Assembly (NCBI GenBank): GCA_027067085.1
Contig: JAMOMM010000196.1
Location: 1 to 12,761 of the forward strand
Origin: Hyphomicrobiales bacterium
GTDB lineage: Bacteria; Pseudomonadota; Alphaproteobacteria; Rhizobiales; Aestuariivirgaceae
Reading direction: 5' to 3'
Length of the DNA: 12,761 bases
Under the pieces are notes generated by a model that ran no database searches, was not told the DNA's origin, and saw only the letters and a list, made by a program, of their open reading frames with translations. Below, in pieces: positions 4,083-12,761 of the stretch; within the stretch, counting starts at the first letter, position 1; every line of letters begins with the position of its first letter. Made by a program: the position numbers and the translations under genes.

Positions 4083-7000
4083 ATGTCACAAACTGTGATG
4101 GGACGCAAACGGGTTCGTAAGTTTTTCGGTAAACTTACCGAAGTAACGCAAATGCCAAATCTGATTGAGGTTCAAAAAGAATCTTATGAGCATTTTTTGC
4201 AAGTTAACGAACCTGAGGGTGGACGCGAAGAAGTAGGTATTCAGGCTGTATTTAAGTCGGTTTTCCCAATTTCTGATTTCGCTGGCCAGTCAATGATTGA
4301 ATTCGTTTCTTATGATTTTGATCCACCAAAATATGACATGGAAGAATGTCAGCAACGTGGCATGACATATTCCGCGCCGCTAAAAGTAACGCTGCGCCTG
4401 ATTGTTTTTGAAATCGATCCTGATACAGAAGCTAAATCTGTGAAAGACATCAAAGAGCAAGATGTTTACATGGGTGATATGCCTTTGATGACGCACAGTG
4501 GTACGTTTGTAGTGAACGGCACAGAGCGTGTTATCGTATCTCAAATGCACCGTTCACCAGGTGTGTTCTTTGACCATGATAAAGGCAAATCTCATTCATC
4601 TGGCAAGCTATTGTTTGCATCACGGATTATTCCTTACCGTGGTTCATGGCTTGATTTTGAGTTTGATGCTAAAGATATTCTTCATTCGCGGATTGACCGC
4701 CGCCGTAAATTACCAGTGACAACTTTGTTGTTTGCACTCGGTTTGGATAGCGAAGAAATTTTGCATCAGTTCTACGATCAAGTTGCGTACAAAAAAGTTA
4801 AAGATGGCTGGCAAGTTAAGTTTGACGCTGATCGCTTTAAAGGCATCAAGCCAAATGCCGACCTTATAGATGCAAAAACAAAAGAAGTTGTTGTTGAAGC
4901 TGGTCGTAAAATCACACCACGTTTGGCCAAAAAGTTGGCTGAAGAAGGTTTGGAAAACTTGTTCTTATCAAATGAAGATCTTTATGGATCTTATGTTGCA
5001 GAAGAGCTGGTGAATCCTAAGACGGGTGAAATTTATGCCGAAGCTGGCGATGAAATTGACGAGGCTTTGCTCGATGGTTTGATCGAAGCTGGTTATAAAG
5101 GTTTGAACTTGCTCGATATTGACCACCTTAATAAAGGTGCATATCTGCGCAATACGCTTAAAGCTGATAAAGCTGACAGCCATGATCGTGCGTTGCAAGA
5201 AATCTATCGCGTAATGCGTCCTGGTGAACCACCAACCCGTGAAACAGCAACCGCATTGTTCAATACATTGTTCTTTGATTCAGAGCGCTATGATTTGTCT
5301 GCTGTTGGCCGTGTGAAAATGAACATGCGTCTTGATTTAGATGCGCCAGACACACATCGTACTTTGCGGAAAGAAGACATACTTGCCGTGGTTGGCACGT
5401 TGCTTGATTTGCGTGATGGCAAGGGCGACATCGATGATATCGATCACCTTGGTAACCGTCGTGTTCGTTCTGTTGGCGAGTTGATGGAAAATCAATATCG
5501 CATTGGTTTGATCCGTATGGAGCGTGCCATTAAAGAACGTATGAGTTCTGTTGATATTGATACCGTGATGCCTCAAGACCTGATTAACGCGAAACCTGCT
5601 GTTGCTGCGGTCCGTGAGTTCTTTGGCTCATCGCAACTGTCTCAATTTATGGATCAGACCAATCCGTTGTCTGAAATCACCCATAAGCGCCGTCTTTCTG
5701 CGCTTGGGCCAGGTGGTTTGACACGTGAACGTGCTGGTTTTGAAGTTCGTGACGTTCATCCAACTCACTATGGTCGTATTTGCCCAATTGAAACTCCAGA
5801 GGGACCAAACATTGGTTTGATTAACTCTTTGGCGACTTATGCTCGGGTGAACAAGTATGGTTTCATTGAAACGCCTTATCGTAAGGTTGTCGATGGTGTC
5901 GTGACCGATCAAATTGATTATTTGTCTGCGATTGAAGAAGGTAAATATCAAATTGGTCAGGCTAACCTTGTGCTTGATGATGAAAATCGTTTTGTTGACG
6001 ATATGGTTAGCTCTCGCCATGCAGGTGAGGTGGGCTTGATGCCTTCATCAAATACTGGTTATGTCGAAGTGTCACCGAAACAGCTTGTGTCTGTTGCGGC
6101 GGCTCTTATTCCTTTCCTTGAAAATGATGATGCGAACCGTGCACTCATGGGATCAAACATGCAGCGTCAAGCTGTGCCATTGCTGATTGCTGATGCTCCA
6201 CTTGTGGGTACTGGTATGGAAGCTGTTGTGGCGCGCGATTCTGGTGCAGCTGTTACAGCGCGCCGTGCAGGTATTGTCGATCAGGTTGATGCGAAACGTA
6301 TTGTTATTCGCGCGACTGAAGAAACCGATGCCAGTGCTTCTGGTGTTGATATTTACACGATGCGTAAATTCCAGCGCTCAAACCAAAACACTTGTATCAA
6401 TCAACGCCCGTTGGTTCGTATTGGTGAGCGGGTGACAGAAGGCGAAGTGATTGCAGATGGCCCGTCTACGGATTTGGGTGATTTGGCTCTTGGTCAAAAT
6501 GTGCTTGTGGCGTTTATGCCTTGGAATGGTTACAACTTTGAGGATTCAATCCTTTTGTCTGACCGTATGGTTCGTGATGACGTGTTTACATCAGTTCACA
6601 TTGATGAATTTGATGTGATGGCACGTGATACGAAACTTGGACCAGAAGAAATCACTCGCGATATTCCAAACGTTGGTGAAGAAGCTCTGCGTAACCTTGA
6701 TGAAGCTGGCATTGTTTATATTGGTGCACAAGTTCATCCTGGCGACATTCTTGTCGGTAAAATCACACCAAAGGGTGAAAGCCCAATGACACCAGAAGAA
6801 AAACTTCTGCGTGCGATCTTTGGTGAAAAAGCATCTGATGTGCGCGATACAAGTTTGCGTTTGCCACCAGGTGTTGCTGGCACGGTTGTTGAAGTGCGGG
6901 TGTTTAACCGTCATGGTATCGATAAAGATGAGCGCGCTCTTGCTATTGAGCGTGAAGAAATCGAACGCCTTGCAAAAGATAGAGATGATGAAAAAGCTAT

Positions 7001-8174
7001 TCTTGATCGTAATACCTATGGTCGTGTTGCTGATTACCTTGTTGGTAAAGTAGCAACAAGCGGCCCTAGAGGTTATGAGCTTGATGGTAAGTTGACCAAA
7101 GAAAGCTTGGATGACCTACCGCGTTCGCAGTGGTGGAATATCGTTCTTGGCGATGAAAAATCTTTGTCTGAACTTGAAGCGATGCAGGCTCAATACGATG
7201 AGTCTAAAATGAAGCTTGAAGATCGTTTCCTCGATAAAGTTGAAAAACTTCAACGCGGTGATGAGTTGATGGCTGGCGTAATGAAGATGGTTAAAGTCTT
7301 TGTTGCTGTTAAGCGTAAAATTCAATCAGGCGATAAAATGGCTGGTCGTCACGGTAACAAAGGTGTGGTTTCTAAAATCCTTGCCTCTGAAGATATGCCG
7401 TTTCTTGCCGATGGCCAACCTGTTGATGTTGTGCTTAACCCGCTTGGTGTGCCATCGCGTATGAACGTTGGGCAAATTCTTGAAACTCACCTTGGTTGGG
7501 CTTGTGCCGGCTTGGGTAAGAAAATCAACAAGATGCTTGAAGAGTTCCATGATACCAAGAACCTTGCTGTTATTCGTGAAGAGGTGAAAGCCATTTACGG
7601 TAAGCACGATGTTATTGATAACTTGAACGATGAAGAGTTTGTCGATTTCGCGTATGGCCTGACAAAGAAAGGTGTTCCGATTGCAACGCCTGTATTTGAT
7701 GGTGCCCATGAAGGTGACATTTCTGAACTGCTTGAGCGTGCTGGTTTTAACACATCTGGCCAAGAACAGCTTTATGATGGCCGTACGGGTGAGCCATTTG
7801 ATCGTCAAGTAACGGTTGGATACATCTACATCATTAAACTGCATCACTTGGTTGATGATAAAATTCACGCCCGTTCAATCGGACCATACTCGCTTGTTAC
7901 CCAGCAGCCGCTCGGTGGTAAAGCCCAGTTTGGTGGACAACGTTTTGGTGAGATGGAAGTGTGGGCGCTTGAAGCTTATGGCGCTGCTTACACCTTGCAG
8001 GAAATGCTGACGGTGAAATCAGATGACGTTGCTGGTCGGACAAAAGTATATGAAGCTATTGTTCGCGGTGATGATTCGTTCGAAGCTGGCGTGCCAGAAA
8101 GCTTTAACGTTCTGATTAAAGAGATCCGCTCTCTTGGTCTAAACGTTGATTTGCGCGACACGCAAGGTAACTAA
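4083..8174 (+). CDS. rpoB: DNA-directed RNA polymerase subunit beta
   Basis: A 1363-residue protein, full length for an alphaproteobacterial RpoB. It forms one pincer of RNA polymerase and half of the active centre. The start MSQTVMGRKRVRKFFGKL is typical, with AAGGA six bases upstream. The rifampicin-binding region GSSQLSQFMDQTNPLSEITHKRR begins at residue 515; Q521, D524, H534 and S539 equal E. coli Q513, D516, H526 and S531, so the pocket looks wild type. ETPEGPNIGLINSLATYARV follows. The active-site segment GDKMAGRHGNKGVVSKI starts at G1083, with K1085 and K1093 matching E. coli K1065 and K1073. The C-terminal PLGGKAQFGGQRFGEMEVWALEAYGAA is intact. No frameshift or insertion is seen. rpoC follows after 129 bases. 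Confidence 0.99.
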   Translation: MSQTVMGRKRVRKFFGKLTEVTQMPNLIEVQKESYEHFLQVNEPEGGREEVGIQAVFKSVFPISDFAGQSMIEFVSYDFDPPKYDMEECQQRGMTYSAPLKVTLRLIVFEIDPDTEAKSVKDIKEQDVYMGDMPLMTHSGTFVVNGTERVIVSQMHRSPGVFFDHDKGKSHSSGKLLFASRIIPYRGSWLDFEFDAKDILHSRIDRRRKLPVTTLLFALGLDSEEILHQFYDQVAYKKVKDGWQVKFDADRFKGIKPNADLIDAKTKEVVVEAGRKITPRLAKKLAEEGLENLFLSNEDLYGSYVAEELVNPKTGEIYAEAGDEIDEALLDGLIEAGYKGLNLLDIDHLNKGAYLRNTLKADKADSHDRALQEIYRVMRPGEPPTRETATALFNTLFFDSERYDLSAVGRVKMNMRLDLDAPDTHRTLRKEDILAVVGTLLDLRDGKGDIDDIDHLGNRRVRSVGELMENQYRIGLIRMERAIKERMSSVDIDTVMPQDLINAKPAVAAVREFFGSSQLSQFMDQTNPLSEITHKRRLSALGPGGLTRERAGFEVRDVHPTHYGRICPIETPEGPNIGLINSLATYARVNKYGFIETPYRKVVDGVVTDQIDYLSAIEEGKYQIGQANLVLDDENRFVDDMVSSRHAGEVGLMPSSNTGYVEVSPKQLVSVAAALIPFLENDDANRALMGSNMQRQAVPLLIADAPLVGTGMEAVVARDSGAAVTARRAGIVDQVDAKRIVIRATEETDASASGVDIYTMRKFQRSNQNTCINQRPLVRIGERVTEGEVIADGPSTDLGDLALGQNVLVAFMPWNGYNFEDSILLSDRMVRDDVFTSVHIDEFDVMARDTKLGPEEITRDIPNVGEEALRNLDEAGIVYIGAQVHPGDILVGKITPKGESPMTPEEKLLRAIFGEKASDVRDTSLRLPPGVAGTVVEVRVFNRHGIDKDERALAIEREEIERLAKDRDDEKAILDRNTYGRVADYLVGKVATSGPRGYELDGKLTKESLDDLPRSQWWNIVLGDEKSLSELEAMQAQYDESKMKLEDRFLDKVEKLQRGDELMAGVMKMVKVFVAVKRKIQSGDKMAGRHGNKGVVSKILASEDMPFLADGQPVDVVLNPLGVPSRMNVGQILETHLGWACAGLGKKINKMLEEFHDTKNLAVIREEVKAIYGKHDVIDNLNDEEFVDFAYGLTKKGVPIATPVFDGAHEGDISELLERAGFNTSGQEQLYDGRTGEPFDRQVTVGYIYIIKLHHLVDDKIHARSIGPYSLVTQQPLGGKAQFGGQRFGEMEVWALEAYGAAYTLQEMLTVKSDDVAGRTKVYEAIVRGDDSFEAGVPESFNVLIKEIRSLGLNVDLRDTQGN

Positions 8175-8181
8175 AATTAGA

Positions 8182-8264
8182 TCTGGCACAGGATAAACCT
8201 GTGCCAGACTTTAAGTTTTTGAGTAATTTGTTGGGGTGAAATCCCCCGTTTTAGAAAACAACGG
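8182..8264 (+). other. rpoB-rpoC spacer with three hairpins
   Basis: TCTGGCACAGG (8182-8192) and CCTGTGCCAGA (8198-8208) pair perfectly over 11 positions around ATAAA. A T run (8216-8220) comes seven bases after the stem, too far for an efficient terminator. Next are GGGG/CCCC (8233-8236, 8243-8246) around TGAAAT, and CCGTT/AACGG (8246-8250, 8260-8264), which compete for one C. A strong early hairpin between two genes that must be made in equal amounts is more likely a processing or mRNA-stabilising element than a stop. Confidence 0.5.
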
Positions 8265-8303
8265 AACGACAGAATAAAGTTGTTTCAAAGGAGCCCGGAC
8301 CCC

Positions 8304-11300
8304 ATGAACCAGGACGTCATGAATGTTTTCAACCCGGCTAGTCAACCGCAAACGTTTGACCAGATTCGGATTAGTATCGCTTCACCAGAAAAGATCTTGT
8401 CTTGGTCTTTCGGTGAAATTAAAAAGCCTGAAACCATCAACTATCGGACTTTTAAGCCTGAAAAAGATGGCCTTTTTTGCGCGCGTATTTTTGGCCCATC
8501 AAAAGATTACGAATGTCTTTGTGGCAAATACAAACGGATGAAGTTTAAAGGCATTATCTGTGAAAAATGTGGCGTGGAAGTTACGCTTTCAAAGGTGCGT
8601 CGCGAACGCATGGGCCACATTGATCTTGCAGCGCCTGTTGCTCATATTTGGTTCTTGAAATCTTTGCCAAGCCGTATCGGCCATTTGCTAGATATGACGC
8701 TAAAGGAAATCGAACGGGTTTTGTATTTCGAGAATTACATTATTCTTGAGCCTGGTTTGACACCAATGAATATGCATCAGCTTCTGTCAGAAGAAGAGTA
8801 TCTGACGGCGCAAGACGAGTATGGCGATGATAGCTTTACTGCTGCTATTGGCGCGGATGCTATTCGTGAAATTCTAGCATCTCTTGATCTTGAAACACTG
8901 GCTGAGCAGCTGCGTGTTGAAATTTCTGAAGCGACAACCGAACTTAAACCTAAGAAATTGGCCAAACGTTTGAAAGTTGTTGAAGCGTTTATCACATCAG
9001 GCAATAAGCCTGAGTGGATGGTTATGACGGTTATTCCTGTCATTCCACCAGAATTGCGCCCGCTTGTGCCACTTGATGGCGGCCGGTTTGCGACATCTGA
9101 TTTGAATGATCTGTACCGTCGTGTGATTAACCGTAACAACCGTTTGAAGCGCCTTATGGAACTTCGTGCGCCTGACATTATTATTCGTAACGAAAAACGC
9201 ATGCTACAGGAATCTGTTGATGCGCTGTTTGATAATGGTCGTCGTGGCCGCACGATTACGGGTGCGAACAAACGCCCACTTAAATCACTGTCAGATATGC
9301 TTAAAGGTAAGCAAGGCCGTTTCCGTCAGAATTTGCTCGGAAAACGCGTTGATTACTCTGGCCGTTCTGTGATCGTGGTTGGACCTGAGTTGAAACTACA
9401 TCAGTGTGGTTTGCCTAAAAAAATGGCTTTGGAATTGTTCAAGCCGTTTATTTATTCTCGCCTTGAGGCCAAAGGTCTTTCAACGACGGTTAAACAAGCC
9501 AAGAAATTGGTTGAAAAGCAAAAGCCTGAAGTTTGGGATATTCTCGATGAAGTTATTCGTGAACATCCGATTTTGCTTAACCGTGCCCCAACATTGCACA
9601 GACTAGGCATTCAAGGTTTTGAACCTGTCCTGATTGAGGGTAAGGCGCTTAACTTACATCCGCTTGTTTGTACCGCTTTTAATGCTGACTTTGATGGCGA
9701 TCAAATGGCTGTTCACGTGCCGTTGTCGCTTGAAGCTCAACTTGAAGCACGTGTATTGATGATGTCTACAAATAACATTTTGCACCCTGCTAATGGTCAA
9801 CCGATCATTGTGCCGTCGCAAGATATTGTTTTGGGTCTTTATTACATCACGCAAAAGAAAGACAATGAACCAGGCGAGGGAATGGAATTTTCTTCTATTG
9901 CCGAGATTGAACATGCTCTTGAACATCGCATTGTCACATTGCACTCAAAAGTGAAAGCACGGTTTGAGTATCTTGATAATGATGGCAACAAGGTTTCTAA
10001 GGTGTTTGATACAACACCTGGTCGTCGTATCTTGGGCGAATTGCTGCCGAAGAAACCCGGCATCAATCTTGACCTCTGCGACAAGCTTTTGACCAAGAAA
10101 GAGATCTCATCAATGATCGATATTGTGTATCGTCATTGCGGTCAAAAAGACACGGTTATCTTCTGTGACCAGATTATGGGCCTTGGGTTTAAACATGCGT
10201 TTAAAGCTGGTATTTCGTTTGGTAAAGACGATATGGAAATTCCAGATACTAAGGACGCTTTGGTTGATGAAACCCGTAAATTGGCGAAAGAATATGAAAG
10301 CCAATATCAAGACGGTTTGATTACAAAAGGTGAAAAGTACAACAAGGTTGTTGATGCTTGGGCCAAGTGTACAGACAAAGTTGCTGATGAAATGATGGGC
10401 CGTATTTCTGCGGTTCAGATTGATGAAGAAACTGGTCGTGAAAAACCAATTAACTCGGTTTACATGATGTCTCACTCTGGGGCGCGTGGTTCTCCTCAAC
10501 AAATGAAACAGCTTGCTGGTATGCGTGGCCTTATGGCCAAACCGTCGGGTGAGATTATTGAAACACCAATCATTTCAAACTTTAAAGAAGGTTTGACAGT
10601 GCTTGAGTATTTCAACTCAACTCACGGGGCGCGTAAAGGTCTTGCTGATACGGCGCTTAAAACTGCGAACTCTGGTTATCTAACTCGTCGTTTGGTTGAT
10701 GTGGCGCAAGATTGCATCATCACTGAGCATGATTGTGGAACTGATAAACACATCACGGCGCGTCCATTGGTTGAGTCAGGTGAAGTTATTCAAACCATTG
10801 GTTCTCGTGTTCTTGGTCGTTATCCTGTTGAGGATGTTGTGCATCCTGATACTGGTGAAGTGCTGGCTGTTGCTGGTAAGGAGATCATGGAAGAGGACGT
10901 TGTTGCTATTCACGCAGCCAATGTTCAAGAGATTAAAATGCGTTCGGTTCTGACTTGTGTAACCAAGCAGGGTGTTTGTGGCCAATGTTATGGTCGCGAT
11001 CTTGCACGGGGTACACCAGTTAACCTTGGTGAAGCGGTTGGCGTTATTGCGGCTCAATCAATTGGTGAACCTGGTACTCAGCTAACAATGCGGACATTCC
11101 ACATTGGTGGTACGGCGCAGGTGCTCGATGATTCATATATTGAATCTAACCATGAAGGTATTGCCAAGTTTAAGAACCCTAATATTCTGAAAAACTCAGA
11201 CGGTGTTTCGGTTGTTGCTGGTCGTAACGTTTCTCTTATCATCGATGATGGCAAGGGCAATGAACGTGCTGTTCATAAACTTCAACATGGTACACGTTTG

Positions 11301-12506
11301 TATATTGCTGAAGGTGATGAAATTAAGCGCGGTATGCGTTTGGCCGATTGGGACCCTTATATGCGTCCGATCCTTTCAGAAGGAACGGGTACTGTTGAGT
11401 TTGAAGACATCGTTGAAGGTGTTTCTGTTCGTGAGGTTACCGAGGAATCAACTGGTATCACCAACCGCGTTGTGGTTGACTGGCGTTCTTCACCTCGCGG
11501 TGCAGATTTGAAACCAGCTATCGTTGTTAAAGATAAAAACGGTGATGTTGTTAAGATCAAACGTGGTGGTGAAGCTCGTTATTTGCTTTCTGTTGACGCG
11601 ATTTTGTCTGTGGAACCTGGCTCCCAAATTAAAGCGGGTGATACTCTTGCTCGTATTCCTTTGGAAAGTGCTAAAACGCGCGATATTACTGGTGGTCTTC
11701 CACGGGTGGCGGAATTGTTTGAAGCTCGTAAGCCGAAAGACAATGCTGTTATTGCTGAAATTACAGGCACAATTGAGTTTGGTCGCGATTACAAAAACAA
11801 GCGCCGTATCTCAATCATCCCTGAAGATGATACGCTAGAACCTTCAGTCTATCTCATTCCTAAAGGTAAGCATTTGCCTGTACAGGAAGGTGATTTCATT
11901 GAGAAGGGTGAATACATCCTTGACGGTAATCCTGCACCGCATGATATTCTTGCTATTAAGGGTGTTGAAGAGTTGGCGATTTATCTCGTTAACGAGGTTC
12001 AAGAAGTTTATCGCCTTCAAGGTGTGGGCATCAATGACAAACACATCGAAGTGATTGTTCGTCAAATGTTGCAGAAAGTTGAGATCACTAAACCGGGCGG
12101 AACTACTCTGCTTAAAGGTGAGCAACTTGACGCAAAAGATGTCATGGAAATCAATGCAAAAGCAATTCAAGACAAACTTGAGCCTGCTGAGCACGTTCCA
12201 GTTCTTCTTGGTATTACTAAAGCCAGCCTTCAAACTAAAAGCTTCATTTCTGCAGCGTCTTTCCAAGAGACAACGCGGGTGCTTACCGAAGCTGCTGTTG
12301 CTGGTAAAGTTGATACGCTTGAAGGCCTTAAAGAGAACGTTATTGTTGGTCGTCTTATTCCTGCTGGTACGGGCGCAATGCTCACTCGTTTTAAAGAAGT
12401 TGCCGATAAACGAGATGGTCTTATTTTGGAAGAACAAGCCAAGTTGGATGCTGCAAAAGCACCTAAGGAAGACGCTGTAGAACCAGCTGAGGCTTCGCCA
12501 GAATAA
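8304..12506 (+). CDS. rpoC: DNA-directed RNA polymerase subunit beta'
   Basis: A 1400-residue protein of normal length (E. coli 1407). It holds the catalytic Mg2+ ions of RNA polymerase. The catalytic motif NADFDGDQMAVHVPL starts at N460, giving the aspartates D462, D464 and D466. The N-terminal zinc site is C71, C73, C86 and C89; the second is C811, C885, C892 and C895. The trigger-loop segment LTMRTFHIGG has M929 and H933. The chain ends in an Ala/Pro/Glu-rich acidic tail (about 1380-1400) of the kind that varies between species. I chose ATG 8304 because AAAGGAG (8287-8293) is ten bases upstream and MNQDVMNVFNP is the family start; a TTG at 8280 would add eight unlikely residues and precede the ribosome-binding site. 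Confidence 0.99.
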   Translation: MNQDVMNVFNPASQPQTFDQIRISIASPEKILSWSFGEIKKPETINYRTFKPEKDGLFCARIFGPSKDYECLCGKYKRMKFKGIICEKCGVEVTLSKVRRERMGHIDLAAPVAHIWFLKSLPSRIGHLLDMTLKEIERVLYFENYIILEPGLTPMNMHQLLSEEEYLTAQDEYGDDSFTAAIGADAIREILASLDLETLAEQLRVEISEATTELKPKKLAKRLKVVEAFITSGNKPEWMVMTVIPVIPPELRPLVPLDGGRFATSDLNDLYRRVINRNNRLKRLMELRAPDIIIRNEKRMLQESVDALFDNGRRGRTITGANKRPLKSLSDMLKGKQGRFRQNLLGKRVDYSGRSVIVVGPELKLHQCGLPKKMALELFKPFIYSRLEAKGLSTTVKQAKKLVEKQKPEVWDILDEVIREHPILLNRAPTLHRLGIQGFEPVLIEGKALNLHPLVCTAFNADFDGDQMAVHVPLSLEAQLEARVLMMSTNNILHPANGQPIIVPSQDIVLGLYYITQKKDNEPGEGMEFSSIAEIEHALEHRIVTLHSKVKARFEYLDNDGNKVSKVFDTTPGRRILGELLPKKPGINLDLCDKLLTKKEISSMIDIVYRHCGQKDTVIFCDQIMGLGFKHAFKAGISFGKDDMEIPDTKDALVDETRKLAKEYESQYQDGLITKGEKYNKVVDAWAKCTDKVADEMMGRISAVQIDEETGREKPINSVYMMSHSGARGSPQQMKQLAGMRGLMAKPSGEIIETPIISNFKEGLTVLEYFNSTHGARKGLADTALKTANSGYLTRRLVDVAQDCIITEHDCGTDKHITARPLVESGEVIQTIGSRVLGRYPVEDVVHPDTGEVLAVAGKEIMEEDVVAIHAANVQEIKMRSVLTCVTKQGVCGQCYGRDLARGTPVNLGEAVGVIAAQSIGEPGTQLTMRTFHIGGTAQVLDDSYIESNHEGIAKFKNPNILKNSDGVSVVAGRNVSLIIDDGKGNERAVHKLQHGTRLYIAEGDEIKRGMRLADWDPYMRPILSEGTGTVEFEDIVEGVSVREVTEESTGITNRVVVDWRSSPRGADLKPAIVVKDKNGDVVKIKRGGEARYLLSVDAILSVEPGSQIKAGDTLARIPLESAKTRDITGGLPRVAELFEARKPKDNAVIAEITGTIEFGRDYKNKRRISIIPEDDTLEPSVYLIPKGKHLPVQEGDFIEKGEYILDGNPAPHDILAIKGVEELAIYLVNEVQEVYRLQGVGINDKHIEVIVRQMLQKVEITKPGGTTLLKGEQLDAKDVMEINAKAIQDKLEPAEHVPVLLGITKASLQTKSFISAASFQETTRVLTEAAVAGKVDTLEGLKENVIVGRLIPAGTGAMLTRFKEVADKRDGLILEEQAKLDAAKAPKEDAVEPAEASPE

Positions 12507-12529
12507 AACTTTAAGTTCATACAATATTG

Positions 12530-12558
12530 AAAGCCCGCGTTATTTGCGGGCTTTTTTT
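12530..12558 (+). terminator. Strong intrinsic terminator after rpoC
   Basis: AAAGCCCGC (12530-12538) and GCGGGCTTT (12546-12554) pair perfectly around a seven-base loop, and the stem runs straight into seven Ts (12552-12558). It lies 23 bases after the rpoC stop and marks the end of the rpoBC transcript. The flanking As opposite the T run would let it act in the reverse direction as well. Confidence 0.95.
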
Positions 12559-12598
12559 GTCTTACGACTTCTTTATGGGAATTTACGGGGCTTTTGGT

Positions 12599-12710
12599 TC
12601 TAACTAGAGCATTTCATGTTTTGTTTGAATCACAAACACTGCATGAAATGCAAGGCTATCAATACCTTAAGTAGGTCGTTCTGGTTCAATGTAAACCAGA
12701 ACGACTCTAA
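12599..12710 (-). repeat. 112-base two-hairpin palindromic repeat element, copy 2 (inverted)
   Basis: This is the reverse-orientation partner of 2442-2553. On the + strand the long hairpin comes first: 19-base arms 12609-12627 and 12633-12651 around AATCA, with a perfect outer GCATTTCATG/CATGAAATGC. Then comes a perfect 12-bp hairpin, GTCGTTCTGGTT (12673-12684) with AACCAGAACGAC (12692-12703), around CAATGTA. The second hairpin is cleaner here than in copy 1, so this copy may be the younger or better preserved one. It lies 40 bases beyond the rpoC terminator, in noncoding DNA. Confidence 0.8.
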
Positions 12711-12761
12711 ATACTCATTATAGAACGAAGCGCATGAAATGCACAAAACGTAAGGTAAGGA
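12711..12761. other. Noncoding tail with fragments echoing the repeat and the rplJ leader
   Basis: No gene is visible in the last 51 bases. GCATGAAATGC (12732-12742) repeats the right end of the copy 2 hairpin (12641-12651). ATTATAGAACG (12718-12728) repeats 2791-2801 of the rplJ leader. The window ends before it is clear whether a third, partial element begins here. In many relatives rpsL would come next, but nothing here shows it. Confidence 0.35.

Noticed and set aside
3853..4098. Open frame of 81 codons in the rplL-rpoB gap
   Set aside because: It begins inside the attenuator stem, has no ribosome-binding site, runs into rpoB in another frame, and its product resembles nothing I know.
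5624..5760. Possible rifampicin-resistance substitutions in rpoB
   Set aside because: The main positions equivalent to E. coli 513, 516, 526 and 531 carry the sensitive residues Q, D, H and S; the T at 526 in place of E. coli N518 is not evidence of resistance.
8280..8303. Longer rpoC from TTG 8280
   Set aside because: AAAGGAG lies downstream of this TTG, and MNQDVMNVFNP from ATG 8304 is the expected RpoC start.
11844..12524. Open frame of 226 codons on the - strand opposite the end of rpoC
   Set aside because: It is a shadow of rpoC: composition rich in N, F, K and R with no recognisable domain, fully antisense to well-conserved RpoC sequence.

Overview
This window is a core housekeeping locus: the end of an EF-Tu gene, a tRNA-Trp gene, and then secE, nusG, rplK, rplA, rplJ, rplL, rpoB and rpoC, all on the + strand. 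The gene order, the protein sequences and the GTG start of rplJ point to an alphaproteobacterium. Hyphomicrobiales (Rhizobiales) is my best guess, but an AT-richer member than typical rhizobia. This placement is inferred from remembered family sequences, not from a search.

Layout. 1-136 is the last 44 codons of tuf, followed by a strong terminator hairpin (162-204). tRNA-Trp(CCA) lies at 213-288. secE (342-545) and nusG (581-1114) follow. A 148-base leader precedes rplK (1263-1694) and carries what looks like an L1-binding mimic of 23S rRNA. rplA (1696-2391) starts one base after rplK stops. A 471-base gap (2392-2862) then holds a 10-bp hairpin, a 112-base two-hairpin repeat element, and about 250 bases of almost continuously folded rplJ leader. 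rplJ (2863-3381) and rplL (3449-3820) are separated by a 67-base spacer with a tandem repeat. An attenuator-like hairpin and a 190-base leader precede rpoB (4083-8174). A 129-base spacer with hairpins separates rpoB from rpoC (8304-12506). A classic intrinsic terminator follows rpoC, and then a second, inverted copy of the 112-base element.

How it works together. tuf, tRNA-Trp and the four ribosomal proteins serve translation; SecE is part of the protein translocon; NusG and the RpoB/RpoC subunits serve transcription. The regulation visible in the sequence is RNA-based: an L1 feedback site ahead of rplK-rplA, a structured leader ahead of rplJ-rplL (the expected L10/L12 feedback target), and a partial terminator that would lower RNA polymerase subunit output relative to L7/L12.

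The proteins are ordinary and look intact, with catalytic and zinc-binding residues in place. I see no new enzyme system, phage, CRISPR array or defence island. The items most worth a second look are in the noncoding DNA: the inverted pair of 112-base elements bracketing rplJL-rpoBC, and a perfect 12-base complementarity between the rplJ leader and the rplJ-rplL spacer, which suggests long-range control of rplL.
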